A stretch of DNA of 64,000 nucleotides from Streptomyces fragilis (GCF_003112515.1 NZ_BEVZ01000005.1:1-64000); one strand, 5' to 3'; positions 7,932 through 17,328 are shown, numbered from the stretch's first letter. The notes: generated by a model from the sequence alone, not told the origin. Translations and numbers: made by a program.

Positions 7932-10187
7932 ATGCCCGGGGCTCTGCTCGCGGGCGGGCTGCTGCAGGGCGGCGTCCAGGGCAGTCCCGTCCTGAGGCTG
8001 CTGCTGCGCTGGGTCCGCCGGCCGCTGCTGCCCGTCATACGTCTGTGGCGGCGCAACATCCAGCTCAAGGTGATCGTCACCACGCTGCTGATGTCCCTCG
8101 GCGTGGTGCTGCTGCTCGGTTTCGTGGTGATCGGGCAGGTCCGCAACGGCCTGCTGGACGCCAAGGTGAGCGCGGCGCAGAGTCAGGCCGCCGGCGGGTT
8201 CGCCGCGGCCAAGACGCGTGCCGACGAGGAGGCCGGCAAGGCGTCCGGAACCGGGGCGGCCGAGATGCCGGGTGAGGGCGAGGTGGCCGGATCGGGCCCG
8301 ATCCCGTGGACCACCGACCTGCTCGAGTCCTTGTCCAGCGGCGGCCAGGGCGCGTACGACGTGGTGATCCTGCCGGTCGCCGACACGTTCGGCAGTCCCC
8401 GTTCCTCGGGCACCGTCGAGCCCGAGGCGTCCATACCCGAGGCCCTGAGCCAGCGCCTCGAGGACAGCTCGGCGGCCGCGCAGAGCTACACGCGGGTCGT
8501 CTACAAGGAGGCCAGGCCCTCCCAGCCGGCGCTGGTCATCGGCAAGCAGATCATCGACCCGGAGGGTGAGCCGTACCAGCTGTACTTCCTCTTCCCGCTC
8601 ACCCAGGAGGAGAAGTCGCTGAGCCTGGTCAAGGGCACGCTGGCGACCGCCGGGGTGTTCCTGGTGGGTTTGCTCGGCGCCATCGCCTGGCTGGTGGTGC
8701 GCCAGGTGGTCACGCCGGTGCGGATGGCGGCCGGCGTCGCCGAGCGGCTGTCGGCCGGCCGGCTCCAGGAACGGATGAAGGTCACCGGCGAGGACGACAT
8801 CGCCCGGCTCGGCGAGGCCTTCAACAAGATGGCGCAGAACCTGCAGCTGAAGATCCAGCAGCTCGAGGACCTGTCGCGGATGCAGCGCCGGTTCGTCTCC
8901 GACGTCTCGCACGAGCTGCGCACCCCGCTGACCACCGTGCGGATGGCGGCCGACGTCATCCATGAGGCCCGGGGGGACTTCGACCCGGTGACCGCGCGCT
9001 CCGCGGAGCTCCTGACGGACCAGCTGGACCGGTTCGAGTCGCTGCTCGCCGACCTGCTGGAGATCAGCCGGTTCGACGCGGGCGCGGCGGCCCTGGAGGC
9101 CGAGCCGACCGACCTGCGGGACGTGGTGCGGCGGGTGGTGGGCGGCGCCGAGCCGCTCGCCGAGCGCAAGGGCACCCGGATACGCGTGGTGGGCGACCGG
9201 CAGCCGGTCATCGCCGAGGTCGACGCCCGGCGTGTGGAGCGGGTGCTGCGCAACCTGGTCGTCAACGCGGTCGAGCACGGCGAGGGCAAGGACGTGGTCG
9301 TGCGGCTCGCCTCGGCGGGCGGCGCCGTTGCCGTCGCGGTCCGCGACTACGGCGTGGGTCTCAAGCCGGGCGAGGCGACCCGGGTGTTCAGCCGCTTCTG
9401 GCGGGCCGACCCGGCGCGGGCCCGCACCACCGGTGGCACCGGTCTGGGGCTGTCGATAGCCCTGGAGGACGCGCGGCTGCACGGTGGCTGGCTGCAGGCG
9501 TGGGGCGAGCCGGGCGGCGGCTCGCAGTTCCGTCTGACCCTGCCGCGTACCGCGGACGAGCCGCTGCGTGGTTCCCCGATACCGCTGGAGCCGCGTGACT
9601 CGCGGCAGTCCCGCCGTGCCCGTGAGGCGGCGCGGGCGCAGCAGCCGGTGGCCGTGGACGGGGTGACCTCGTCGTCGGCGCACGGCGGGGGCCGGGCCGC
9701 GGTGCCGGTGCAGCCCGTCGGTGACCGGCTGCCGCCGCGGGGGACGCCCGTGGCCCGGCGGCCCGGTCCGGCGGCGGACCCGGCGGCGTTGCCGGGCGAC
9801 AGCGCGCGGGTGGTGTCCCGCCCGTCGGTGCCGGTGCAGCCCACCGCGGGCCGGTCGTCGTCCGCCGAAGGCAGGTCGTCGGTCACCGAGGGCCGGTCCT
9901 CGTCCGCCGTGACTGAGGACGGGGTGGACGGCCGGGCGGACCACAGGCAGGCGAAGGACCGGCAGGCCAAGGACACGCGGGGGAACGGCGGGCAGGGGAA
10001 CGACGGCCCGTCGGCGGGCGCCAACGTGGCGCGCGGCACCGCGGCGGACGCCGTGGACGTCGCGGAAGCCGCAGAGGGCGCCGGGCACCGCTCCGCCGAC
10101 CGCGGGGCGGACACGGCGGGCCCGGACCGGTGGGGATCACGGCCGGGAGCACCGGCGGAGCAGGAAGAGGCGACTCGTGGGGGCTGA
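7932..10187 (+). CDS. mtrB: two-component sensor histidine kinase MtrB
   Basis: MtrB is the membrane kinase partner of MtrA. The product has 751 aa. Transmembrane helices lie at about 46-69 and 235-258 and flank an extracellular sensor region; then come a HAMP domain, the HisKA box with phospho-acceptor His327 (SDVSHELRTPLTTVRM), and an ATPase domain with an N-box (LRNLVVNAVEHGEG) and G-boxes (DYGVGLKPGE, GGTGLGLSIALEDARLHGG). About 200 residues after the kinase core are disordered and rich in Arg, Gly, Ser and Ala, with repeated GRSSSAEGRSS-type units. The start at 7932 follows the mtrA stop directly. The lpqB start overlaps its 3' end by 11 bp, giving a three-gene operon. Confidence 0.95.
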   Translation: MPGALLAGGLLQGGVQGSPVLRLLLRWVRRPLLPVIRLWRRNIQLKVIVTTLLMSLGVVLLLGFVVIGQVRNGLLDAKVSAAQSQAAGGFAAAKTRADEEAGKASGTGAAEMPGEGEVAGSGPIPWTTDLLESLSSGGQGAYDVVILPVADTFGSPRSSGTVEPEASIPEALSQRLEDSSAAAQSYTRVVYKEARPSQPALVIGKQIIDPEGEPYQLYFLFPLTQEEKSLSLVKGTLATAGVFLVGLLGAIAWLVVRQVVTPVRMAAGVAERLSAGRLQERMKVTGEDDIARLGEAFNKMAQNLQLKIQQLEDLSRMQRRFVSDVSHELRTPLTTVRMAADVIHEARGDFDPVTARSAELLTDQLDRFESLLADLLEISRFDAGAAALEAEPTDLRDVVRRVVGGAEPLAERKGTRIRVVGDRQPVIAEVDARRVERVLRNLVVNAVEHGEGKDVVVRLASAGGAVAVAVRDYGVGLKPGEATRVFSRFWRADPARARTTGGTGLGLSIALEDARLHGGWLQAWGEPGGGSQFRLTLPRTADEPLRGSPIPLEPRDSRQSRRAREAARAQQPVAVDGVTSSSAHGGGRAAVPVQPVGDRLPPRGTPVARRPGPAADPAALPGDSARVVSRPSVPVQPTAGRSSSAEGRSSVTEGRSSSAVTEDGVDGRADHRQAKDRQAKDTRGNGGQGNDGPSAGANVARGTAADAVDVAEAAEGAGHRSADRGADTAGPDRWGSRPGAPAEQEEATRGG

Positions 10188-12231
10188 CACCTCTGGCACG
10201 GCCGAACGGGCCGAACGGGCCGGCAGGGTCGACGGAGGGGCCGGTGCGGCCCGCCGTCGGGGACCGGGGCGTGCGGCGGTCGCAGCGGCGTGCGGCGTCG
10301 TGCTGCTCGCCGGATGCGCCTCGATGCCCGACGGCGGTGACCTGCGGGACGTGCAGCTGAGCCAGCGGCAGGACGCGCAGGTGCGGGTCTTCGCCGTGCC
10401 GCCGCGTGAGGACGCCAGGCCCGACCAGATCGTGCGCGGATTCCTCGAGGCGCTCACCAGCGACGACCTCGGGTACGAGACCGCGCGCAAGTACCTGACC
10501 ACCCGCTCCGCCCGCACCTGGCGTCCGGAGCTGTCGACGACCGTCCTCGCGAACGGTCCCGTGCCCGAGCCCAGCCGCTCCGACCGGTGGGAGAAGAACG
10601 CCGACGAGCTGACCTACACGCTCTCCGGCAGCCGGGTGGCCGCGGTGGACGCCCAGCAGGCCTACGCGCCGGCCGACGGCGAGTACCACGAGGTCGTCAC
10701 CCTCCGCCGGGACGCCAGGTCCGGGCAGTGGCGCATCGACCGGCTGCCCCAGGGCATCGTGATGGGCCAGTCCGACTTCCACCGCAACTACTCCTCCGTC
10801 AGCCGCTACTACTTCCCCGCGTCGACCGCCGACGGGGGCGGCCGTCAGCACGCCGTCGCCGATCCGGTGCAGGTGCGCAAGGTGGACCCGCTGACCGGCA
10901 TCGTGCGCGCGCTGCTCGCCGGACCCACCGGCTGGCTCTCGCCCGCGGTGCGCACCCGCTTCCCGTCCGGGACGGCGCTGAGTGACGGCGTCACCTCGCT
11001 CACCCCCGACGACGAGGGGAAGCTGACCGTCCCGCTGAACGCCGCCGCCCGGGCCGCGGACCACAACGCCTGCGAGATGATGGCCGCCCAGACGCTCCTC
11101 ACCCTGCAGGGCTACTCGCCGACCGGGGTGAAGTCGGTCGAGCTGAAGTCCGGCGAGCGGCGTCTGTGCGGGATCGACGAGAAGCGGACCGAGCTCTACG
11201 CGCCGCGGGGTTCCGGCAACCCGCCGGAGTACCTGTACTTCGTGGACGGCGAGCACCGCCTGGTGCGGATCGACGCCGAGTACCAGGACGTGCCGGAGCC
11301 CGACGACGCGACCTCCGCGCAGTCCGAGGATGCGGAGGACCAGGACGCGAGCCAGGACACCGGCCAGGGCGCCGCGGGCCAGGACGCCGACCCGTCCGCC
11401 TCGCCGGGCGACACCGCGGCCGAGGACGCCGCGCGTGCCGAGGCAGCCGGGGTGGAGCCGGTGCCCGGCGTCTTCGGCACCGGCACGGTCCCGCTGCGGT
11501 CGGTGGCGGTGTCCCGGGACGAGCACACCGTGGCGGGTGTCCACCTGGACGGGAGCCGGCTGTACGTCGGACCCCTGGCCGCGGACGGCGAGAACCCCGG
11601 GGAGCCGGTGCTGAAGAGCACGGGCAGCTCGGAGAGCGACCGGCTGACCGCTCCCAGCTGGGACGCCCGCGGGGACCTGTGGATCGCCGACCGGGAGCCC
11701 GGCGACCCGCGGCTGTTGATGCTGCCCGGCGGTACCGGGAAGCCCGTGGAGGTCTCGGTCCCGGAGCTGGAGGGCCGGGTGGAGGCCGTGCGGGTGGCCG
11801 CCGACGGCGTGCGGATCGCGCTGGTCGTCGCCAAGGAGGAGAAGCGGTCGCTGTGGATCGGCCGTATCGACCGGCGGCACGGCAAGGACGGCACGAAGAA
11901 CCGGCTGCTGGTGTCGGTGGTGGACCCGCGGGCCGTCGCGCCGCGCTTCGAGGACGTCGCCGCCATGTCCTGGGCGGGCCCCGACCGGCTGGTCGTCGCC
12001 GGGCGGGAGCAGGGCGGCGTCCAGCAGATGCGGTACGTCCGCGTCGACGGGTCGGCCGTCACCGGCGTGGCGCCGGCCGCGCTGTCGGGCGTGCGGGAGA
12101 TCGCCGCGTCGGAGGACGAGGAATCGCCGCTGACGGCGTTCTCCGGGACCGACGGGCTGGTCCGGCTGCCGTCGGGGGCGCAGTGGAAACAGATCGTCAG
12201 GAAGGCCATGAGTCCGGTATATCCCGGCTGA
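10177..12231 (+). CDS. lpqB: lipoprotein LpqB, partner of MtrAB
   Basis: LpqB is the surface lipoprotein that modulates MtrB. The product has 684 aa. The signal peptide has an Arg-rich n-region, a hydrophobic core and the lipobox LLAGC with Cys47. A GerMN-like domain (about 230-350) and a C-terminal beta-propeller-like LpqB domain follow. An insert rich in Asp, Glu, Ala and Gln (about 370-430) separates them and looks disordered. The GTG start at 10177 overlaps mtrB; it leaves a long n-region of about 30 residues, so a later start cannot be excluded. Confidence 0.94.
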   Translation: MGADTSGTAERAERAGRVDGGAGAARRRGPGRAAVAAACGVVLLAGCASMPDGGDLRDVQLSQRQDAQVRVFAVPPREDARPDQIVRGFLEALTSDDLGYETARKYLTTRSARTWRPELSTTVLANGPVPEPSRSDRWEKNADELTYTLSGSRVAAVDAQQAYAPADGEYHEVVTLRRDARSGQWRIDRLPQGIVMGQSDFHRNYSSVSRYYFPASTADGGGRQHAVADPVQVRKVDPLTGIVRALLAGPTGWLSPAVRTRFPSGTALSDGVTSLTPDDEGKLTVPLNAAARAADHNACEMMAAQTLLTLQGYSPTGVKSVELKSGERRLCGIDEKRTELYAPRGSGNPPEYLYFVDGEHRLVRIDAEYQDVPEPDDATSAQSEDAEDQDASQDTGQGAAGQDADPSASPGDTAAEDAARAEAAGVEPVPGVFGTGTVPLRSVAVSRDEHTVAGVHLDGSRLYVGPLAADGENPGEPVLKSTGSSESDRLTAPSWDARGDLWIADREPGDPRLLMLPGGTGKPVEVSVPELEGRVEAVRVAADGVRIALVVAKEEKRSLWIGRIDRRHGKDGTKNRLLVSVVDPRAVAPRFEDVAAMSWAGPDRLVVAGREQGGVQQMRYVRVDGSAVTGVAPAALSGVREIAASEDEESPLTAFSGTDGLVRLPSGAQWKQIVRKAMSPVYPG

Positions 12232-12335
12232 GAGGCGGGCCTGGAGTTTTCCACAGGGGCGAGGGATGCGGGTGACGTTCGTCCGCGCCCCTCGCGGGTT
12301 TTCCACAGGCGTGCACGCCGATCCGTTCGCTGGCG

Positions 12336-12341
12336 CACAGT
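12336..12341 (+). promoter_or_regulatory. candidate -10 element for a leaderless ComF-like gene
   Basis: CACAGT, close to the Streptomyces TAnnnT -10 consensus, lies 6 nt before the ATG at 12348, and no Shine-Dalgarno sequence precedes that start. This spacing is typical of leaderless actinobacterial mRNAs. Read from pattern only. Confidence 0.35.
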
Positions 12342-12347
12342 GGCCCC

Positions 12348-13145
12348 ATGGACGACATGAGAAACGTGCGGGGACCGGCGGGCCTGACGGGCCCGGGGGA
12401 CTGGTGGCGGGCGCTGGCCGAACTGGTGCTGCCCGGGGAGTGCGCGGGCTGCGGGGCGCCGCGGTCGACGCTGTGCGAGAGATGCCGGCGGGCGCTGGCG
12501 CGGGGCTCGCCCAGGCCGGTGCGCCCCCGGGGCGCGCCCGGCGGGCTGCCGCCGGTGTGGGCGGCCGTGCCGTACGCCGACGCGGTGCGGTCCGTCCTGC
12601 TGGCCCACAAGGAGCGCGGTGCGCTGCCGCTCGCCGCGCCGCTGGGCGAGGCGCTGGCCGTGGCGGTCCGTGCCGCCCTGCGCGAGGGGCGGGTCCCGCC
12701 CGACGGGCCGGACCCGCCCGACGGGCAGGCTGCGGGTGACGGGCCGGTGGTGCTGGTGCCCGTGCCGTCGGCGCGGCGGGCGGTGCGGGTGCGCGGGCAC
12801 GACCCGGCGCGGCGGATCGCGCTCGCGGCGGCGGGGGTGCTGCGAAGGTCGGGGACGCCGGCGCGGACCGCGGCGGTGCTCCGTCAGCGGCGGGCCGTGG
12901 CCGACCAGGCGGGCCTGGACGCGGCCGGGCGGCTGGCCAACCTGGACGGTGCCCTGGAGCTCCGGCCCGGCGGCGAGGCGCTGCTTGCGGCGGCCGGGCG
13001 GCTGCTGGTGGTGGACGACGTGACGACCACCGGGGCCTCTGTCGCCGAGGCGGCGCGTGTTCTGCGGAGCACCGCGGAAAGGAAGGGAACGTGCGTTCCC
13101 TTTGCAGCGGCGGTCGTTGCGGCGTCACCACTTTTCTTCGACTGA
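12348..13145 (+). CDS. ComF family phosphoribosyltransferase-like protein
   Basis: The product has 265 aa. An N-terminal zinc-finger-like Cys set (CAGC at 32-35 and CERC at 43-46) is followed by a phosphoribosyltransferase fold with the PRPP-binding loop LLVVDDVTTTGAS near residues 218-230. ComF proteins take part in DNA uptake and perhaps in single-strand DNA recombination. Here the gene follows lpqB, as in other streptomycetes, without other competence genes, so its role is uncertain. A variable Pro/Asp/Gly insertion lies near residues 115-128. The start at ATG 12348 appears leaderless; Met4 is an alternative. Confidence 0.9.
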   Translation: MDDMRNVRGPAGLTGPGDWWRALAELVLPGECAGCGAPRSTLCERCRRALARGSPRPVRPRGAPGGLPPVWAAVPYADAVRSVLLAHKERGALPLAAPLGEALAVAVRAALREGRVPPDGPDPPDGQAAGDGPVVLVPVPSARRAVRVRGHDPARRIALAAAGVLRRSGTPARTAAVLRQRRAVADQAGLDAAGRLANLDGALELRPGGEALLAAAGRLLVVDDVTTTGASVAEAARVLRSTAERKGTCVPFAAAVVAASPLFFD

Positions 13146-13513
13146 AACCGGAACTGATGGAAATTCTCCGAATGCCTCCCCTTGGTTGAATCGCTCAACT
13201 GCACGGGCGGTGACCAGGGGATACGGCAGGGTTAATTTGCTTGAACGGAGGTATGTGGCGGTAACGGGTGACGACATCCGGCCGAGCGAGATATGTTCGG
13301 TAGTGAGGGAAAAGGCGCAGGCCATGCCCCTCCTGTCGCAATGCCGAGCCGCGGGGCCACTGCCCCGTCCCGGCCTCCCCGGGACGGATGACGCGCCCGT
13401 GGGGGAGGAGGAGGTGGAGTCACCGAGTCCGAGGTTCCGGAGAGAGTCCGGAACCTGGTGCTAATGGGAGATGATCCGCCGGTGAGGCGGGCGATCCGGG
13501 AACGGAGTTCTGC
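13146..13513 (+). other. long leader/intergenic region before hpf with inverted repeats
   Basis: No gene is supported in this 368-bp stretch. It is less GC-rich near 13150-13320. It holds three inverted repeats: a 9-bp perfect stem at 13365-13387 (CCGTCCCGG, 5-nt loop), a 10-bp perfect stem at 13432-13456 (AGGTTCCGGA, 5-nt loop) and a 5-bp stem at 13476-13490 just before the hpf ribosome binding site. The first may end the ComF transcript; the other two lie in the probable hpf 5' leader. A TTGAAC at 13241-13246 could be a -35 element, without a convincing -10. Confidence 0.5.
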
Positions 13514-14212
13514 GTGGACATCGTCGTCAAGGGCCGCAAGACCGAGGTGCCCGAGCGGTTCCGTAAGCACGTGGCCGAGAAGCTGAACCTGGAGAAGATC
13601 CAGAAGCTCGACGGCAAGGTGATGAGCCTCGACGTCGAGGTGTCCAAGGAGCCCAACCCGCGGCAGGCCGACCGCAGTGACCGGGTCGAGATCACGCTCC
13701 GCTCCCGCGGTCCGGTGATCCGGGCGGAGGCCTCCGCCGCCGACCCGTACGCGGCGCTCGACCTGGCGGCGGAGAAGCTGGGCGCCCGGCTGCGCAAGCA
13801 GCACGACAAGCGCTACAACCGGCGCGGCGCCGGCCGCGTCCCCGCGGCCGAGGTGGCCGCCCACGTGCCCGACGCGGCGACCCTCGACGCCACGGGTGCG
13901 GTGGTGCCCTCCGTCGAAGAGCCCGAGCCCGTGCCCACCAAGCGCATCGGCTCCCTCGAGATCCAGGGCGACGGGCCGCTGGTGGTGCGCGAGAAGAACC
14001 ACGTGGCCGCTCCGATGAGCCTCGACCAGGCGCTCTACGAGATGGAGCTGGTCGGCCACGACTTCTACCTCTTCGTCGACTCCGAGACCAAGGAGCCCAG
14101 CGTCGTCTACCGGCGGCACGCCTACGACTACGGCGTGATCCACCTCCGCACCGATCCGATGGTGGCGGGCGGCGAGCCCTCCCCCGACGCAGGCGGGACG
14201 CTCGGCGGCTGA
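13514..14212 (+). CDS. hpf: long-form ribosome hibernation promoting factor
   Basis: HPF binds the 30S subunit and dimerises ribosomes to 100S particles in stationary phase. The product has 232 aa, the size of long HPF. The N-terminal S30AE/RaiA domain starts MDIVVKGRKTEVPERFRKHV and covers about residues 1-105. A linker rich in Pro, Glu and Val follows, then the C-terminal dimerisation domain (about 168-225, with VVREKNHVAAPMSLDQAL and FYLFVDSETKEPSVVYRR). The GTG start at 13514 has a good AACGGAG site 8 nt upstream. Regulation probably involves the long leader with hairpins and is likely stress-dependent. Confidence 0.95.
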   Translation: MDIVVKGRKTEVPERFRKHVAEKLNLEKIQKLDGKVMSLDVEVSKEPNPRQADRSDRVEITLRSRGPVIRAEASAADPYAALDLAAEKLGARLRKQHDKRYNRRGAGRVPAAEVAAHVPDAATLDATGAVVPSVEEPEPVPTKRIGSLEIQGDGPLVVREKNHVAAPMSLDQALYEMELVGHDFYLFVDSETKEPSVVYRRHAYDYGVIHLRTDPMVAGGEPSPDAGGTLGG

Positions 14213-14231
14213 AGCCGCCCGGTGATGCCCG

Positions 14232-14276
14232 AGGTGCCCCTGGAGGGCGCGCGCGACGCGCCCCTCAGGGGCACCT
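14232..14276 (+). terminator. hpf terminator
   Basis: A long near-perfect inverted repeat (AGGTGCCCCTG ... CAGGGGCACCT, with an inner GC-rich stem around a CGCGA loop) starts 20 nt after the hpf stop. Confidence 0.8.
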
Positions 14277-14428
14277 GTGTGCGCCCCCGCGCCACGTGCG
14301 CGGTGACGTCATCGACCCGCCGCCGGTCCGGGCATGGAATCATGGCGGCACGGCCCAACGGGCTGTTCACCGCCGCATGTTGACCGGGCGGCGGCTTGGA
14401 CAGGCCTCAGCTCCATGGGGGAGGAACG

Positions 14429-15175
14429 ATGGCGGACACCTTCGGACCGATGCGGAACGGGGGCGCCGGCGACAGCATGCCCGGCACCGAACCGGCCGCG
14501 GACGGAGGGCGCGAGGAGCCCATCCGGGTCCTGGTGGTGGACGATCACGCGCTCTTCCGGCGTGGCCTGGAGATCGTGCTGGCGGCGGAGGAGGACATCC
14601 AGGTCGTCGGTGAGGCCGGAGACGGAGCGGAGGCCGTCGACAAGGCGGCCGACCTGCTGCCCGACATCATCCTGATGGACGTCCGGATGCCGCGCCGCGG
14701 CGGAATCGAGGCCTGCACCTCCATCAAGGAGGTCGCCCCGAGCGCCAAGATCATCATGCTGACGATAAGCGACGAGGAGGCCGACCTCTACGACGCGATC
14801 AAGGCCGGCGCCACGGGCTACCTGCTCAAGGAGATCTCCACCGACGAGGTGGCCACCGCCATCCGCGCGGTCGCCGACGGCCAGTCGCAGATCAGCCCCT
14901 CGATGGCGTCGAAGCTGCTCACCGAGTTCAAGTCGATGATCCAGCGCACCGACGAGCGGCGGCTGGTCCCGGCGCCCCGGCTCACCGACCGGGAACTCGA
15001 GGTGCTCAAGCTGGTCGCCACCGGGATGAACAACCGGGACATCGCCAAGGAGCTGTTCATCTCCGAGAACACCGTGAAGAACCACGTGCGCAACATCCTG
15101 GAGAAGCTGCAGCTGCACTCCCGGATGGAGGCCGTGGTCTACGCGATGCGGGAGAAGATCCTCGAGATCCGCTGA
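14429..15175 (+). CDS. orphan NarL/FixJ-type response regulator
   Basis: The product has 248 aa: a receiver domain with acidic pocket VVDDH (37-41), phosphoacceptor Asp84 (ILMDVRMP) and K in YLLKEISTDE, followed by a LuxR/NarL helix-turn-helix (about 182-224, LTDRELEVLKLVATGMNN ... ENTVKNHVRNILEKL). No sensor kinase is adjacent, so it is an orphan regulator. The ATG at 14429 was preferred because GGGGGAGGA sits 3-11 nt upstream; an ATG 33 nt earlier lacks a ribosome site. About 28 variable residues precede the receiver. The regulon cannot be read from the sequence. Confidence 0.93.
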   Translation: MADTFGPMRNGGAGDSMPGTEPAADGGREEPIRVLVVDDHALFRRGLEIVLAAEEDIQVVGEAGDGAEAVDKAADLLPDIILMDVRMPRRGGIEACTSIKEVAPSAKIIMLTISDEEADLYDAIKAGATGYLLKEISTDEVATAIRAVADGQSQISPSMASKLLTEFKSMIQRTDERRLVPAPRLTDRELEVLKLVATGMNNRDIAKELFISENTVKNHVRNILEKLQLHSRMEAVVYAMREKILEIR

Positions 15176-15299
15176 CGGCGGGGCCCGCCCAGCCGGGCCC
15201 GCCGCGCGGCCCTTCCGTCCCGCCGAGGCCGGCGTCCCGCCAAGGCCGGCGTCCCGTCGCGCCCCGCGGGCCCGCCGCCGTGGGTTCGCCGGCCGCTGG

Positions 15300-16505
15300 T
15301 CAGGCCGTGAGCGCCGCGAGCTCGGCGACCAGGGCCTCGCGCAGCTCCGGCGGGTCCATCCGCTCCACCCGCACGTCGGTGCAGTCCACCCAGCTCGCCG
15401 CCTCGAGCAGGGCGCGGGCGACGTCCCGCACCGCTCGGGGACCCTCCAGGGAGACCTGCCGGGCCACCAGGGTGCGGCCGGAGCGCGCCGGGTCGACCCT
15501 GCCGACCAGGCGCCCGCCCGCCAGCACCGGCATGGCGAAGTAGCCGTACACCCGGCGGGCCTTGGGGGTGTACGCCTCCAGCCGGTGGGTGAAGCCGAAG
15601 ATCCGCTCGGTGCGGGCGCGTTCCCAGATCAGGGAGTCGAAGGGCGAGAGCAGCGTGGTGCGGTGGCGGCCGCGCGGCGGCGTCTCCAGGGCCTGCGGGT
15701 CCGCCCACGCCGGGCGGCCCCAGCCCTCGACGGTGACCGGGACCAGACCCGAGTCGCCGACCACCGCGTCGAACTGGTCGGCGCGCAGCCGGTGGTAGTC
15801 CGCGATGTCCGAGCGGGTGCCGACGCCCAGCGCCCGCCCTGCCTGCGCCACCAGGCGGCGCACGCACTCGGTGTCGTCCAGCTCGTCGTGCAGCAGCGCC
15901 TCGGGCACGGCGCGTTCGGCGAGGTCGTAGACGCGCTTCCAGCCGCGGCGCTCGACGCAGACCACCTCGCCGTACATCAGGGCGCGTTCCACGGCCACCT
16001 TGGAGGCGGACCAGTCCCACCACTCGCTGGTGCGCTTGGCGCCGCCGAGCTCCGTGGCGGTCAGCGGGCCCTCCGACCGCAGCTGCTCGATCACCTGGGC
16101 GTAGGCGCCCTCGGGGAGTTCGTGGCCCCACATGGGGCGGGCCCGGTAGGCGCGGCGGCGGAACGCGAAGTGCGGCCACTCCTCGACGGGCAGCACGCAG
16201 GCGGCGTGCGACCAGTACTCGAAGGAGTGCGGGCGGCCGTCGCCGTCGCGGCCCCAGTACGCCGACTCCACGGTCCCGCGGCCCACCGCGCCGAGGCGTG
16301 CGTAGGGGACGAGTTCGTGGGAGCGGGCGAGCACGGAGATGGTGTCGAGCTGGACCGCGCCGAGGTGCCGGAGTATGCCGCGCACGCCCCCTCGACGGTC
16401 GGGGGCGCCCAGCAGGCCCTGGGCGCGCAGGGCGATACGCCGGGCCTCGTCGGCGGAGAGCTCGGCGACGGGACGAGGACGAGAACTCGCTGACAAGAGG
16501 GCCAT
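15300..16505 (-). CDS. winged-helix protein of the YcaQ/AlkX DNA glycosylase family
   Basis: The product has 401 aa of the HTH_42 (DUF1006) family. YcaQ-type enzymes remove bulky or cross-linked alkylated bases. The catalytic QxD motif is present as Gln52-Leu53-Asp54 (AVQLDTISV). Tandem winged-helix regions and the C-terminal beta domain with FDSLIWERARTERIFGF and YGYFAMPVLAGGRLVGRVD are recognisable. The QxD form fits the AlkX/YcaQ subclass rather than the AlkZ subclass with QxQ. It is transcribed convergently with the orphan regulator; the GNAT gene lies 9 bp upstream, so the two may be cotranscribed. Confidence 0.9.
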   Translation of the reverse strand: MALLSASSRPRPVAELSADEARRIALRAQGLLGAPDRRGGVRGILRHLGAVQLDTISVLARSHELVPYARLGAVGRGTVESAYWGRDGDGRPHSFEYWSHAACVLPVEEWPHFAFRRRAYRARPMWGHELPEGAYAQVIEQLRSEGPLTATELGGAKRTSEWWDWSASKVAVERALMYGEVVCVERRGWKRVYDLAERAVPEALLHDELDDTECVRRLVAQAGRALGVGTRSDIADYHRLRADQFDAVVGDSGLVPVTVEGWGRPAWADPQALETPPRGRHRTTLLSPFDSLIWERARTERIFGFTHRLEAYTPKARRVYGYFAMPVLAGGRLVGRVDPARSGRTLVARQVSLEGPRAVRDVARALLEAASWVDCTDVRVERMDPPELREALVAELAALTA

Positions 16506-16514
16506 GACGGCACC

Positions 16515-17099
16515 TTAGAGGGCGGCGCCGACAGCCGGGGTCCGCTCGTCGAGGTCTGTGGGGAGCAGGGAGGCGATCCAGGCGTCGTGGCGGACGCCGC
16601 CGCTGAGGACGGCCTGGCGCAGCACACCCTCGTGGACGAAGCCGCACCGGTCGGCGACGGCGCGGGAGGCATCGTTGCCGACCCCCGCGCGCCATTCGAC
16701 GCGGGCCGCGCCGAGGGCGTCGAAGGCCCAGCGGCACAGGGCGAGGGCGGCCTCGGTGACGTGACCGCGGCCGCGGTGCTCCTTCACCGCCCAGAAGCCG
16801 AGCTCGAAGGTGTCCTGGCCGCGCGTCTTCAGGCCGAGGCAGGCGGCGAGGTCGCCCGCGCCGCCCCGTCGGCCGGGGTCGGCGAGGAAGGCGCCGAAGA
16901 CGTACTCGGTGTCCGAGGCCCAGGCGGCCGGCGCGGCCTTCCCGGCGAAGGCACGGGCGTGCTCGGCCAGGTAGGGCGAGGGGACGCCGGTCCAGCGCCG
17001 GATCTCCGGGTCCTGGCAGGCCGCGAGGACGGCGCCGGCGTCACCCGGGCCGAGGGGACGCAGGAGCAGGCGTGCGGTGCTGAGGGTGACCGGTTCCAT
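16515..17099 (-). CDS. GNAT family N-acetyltransferase (RimJ/RimL type)
   Basis: The product has 194 aa. It starts with TLSTARLLLRPLGPGD, typical of RimJ/RimL-like GNAT enzymes, and carries the acetyl-CoA binding motif in EHRGRGHVTEAALAL followed by CRWAFDALGAARVEW and NDASRAVADRCGFVHEGVLR. The substrate is unknown; this class acetylates protein N-termini or small molecules. The start at ATG 17097-17099 is the first Met of the domain. The frame continues far upstream antisense to secA, but that part is not coding. Confidence 0.9.
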   Translation of the reverse strand: MEPVTLSTARLLLRPLGPGDAGAVLAACQDPEIRRWTGVPSPYLAEHARAFAGKAAPAAWASDTEYVFGAFLADPGRRGGAGDLAACLGLKTRGQDTFELGFWAVKEHRGRGHVTEAALALCRWAFDALGAARVEWRAGVGNDASRAVADRCGFVHEGVLRQAVLSGGVRHDAWIASLLPTDLDERTPAVGAAL

Positions 17100-17328
17100 C
17101 GACCGATTGTGCGGGCCGCGGGACGGCGGGGGCCACAGCATTTTCGCCCACAGTGATATCGGGGCCCGCGGGACGCCGTTTTCCGGCAATTCGGTCGTCC
17201 CGCGCGGCACTATCGGCCGCTCCCGCACGTTGTGTCCTGGTGGAAGCAGCTCGCGGCTGCCGTTCGTCGCGCGGCCCTCCGTTCCACCGGGGCGAAGCCA
17301 GACCTCCCGGCGTGGCGGGGTCCTCGCA

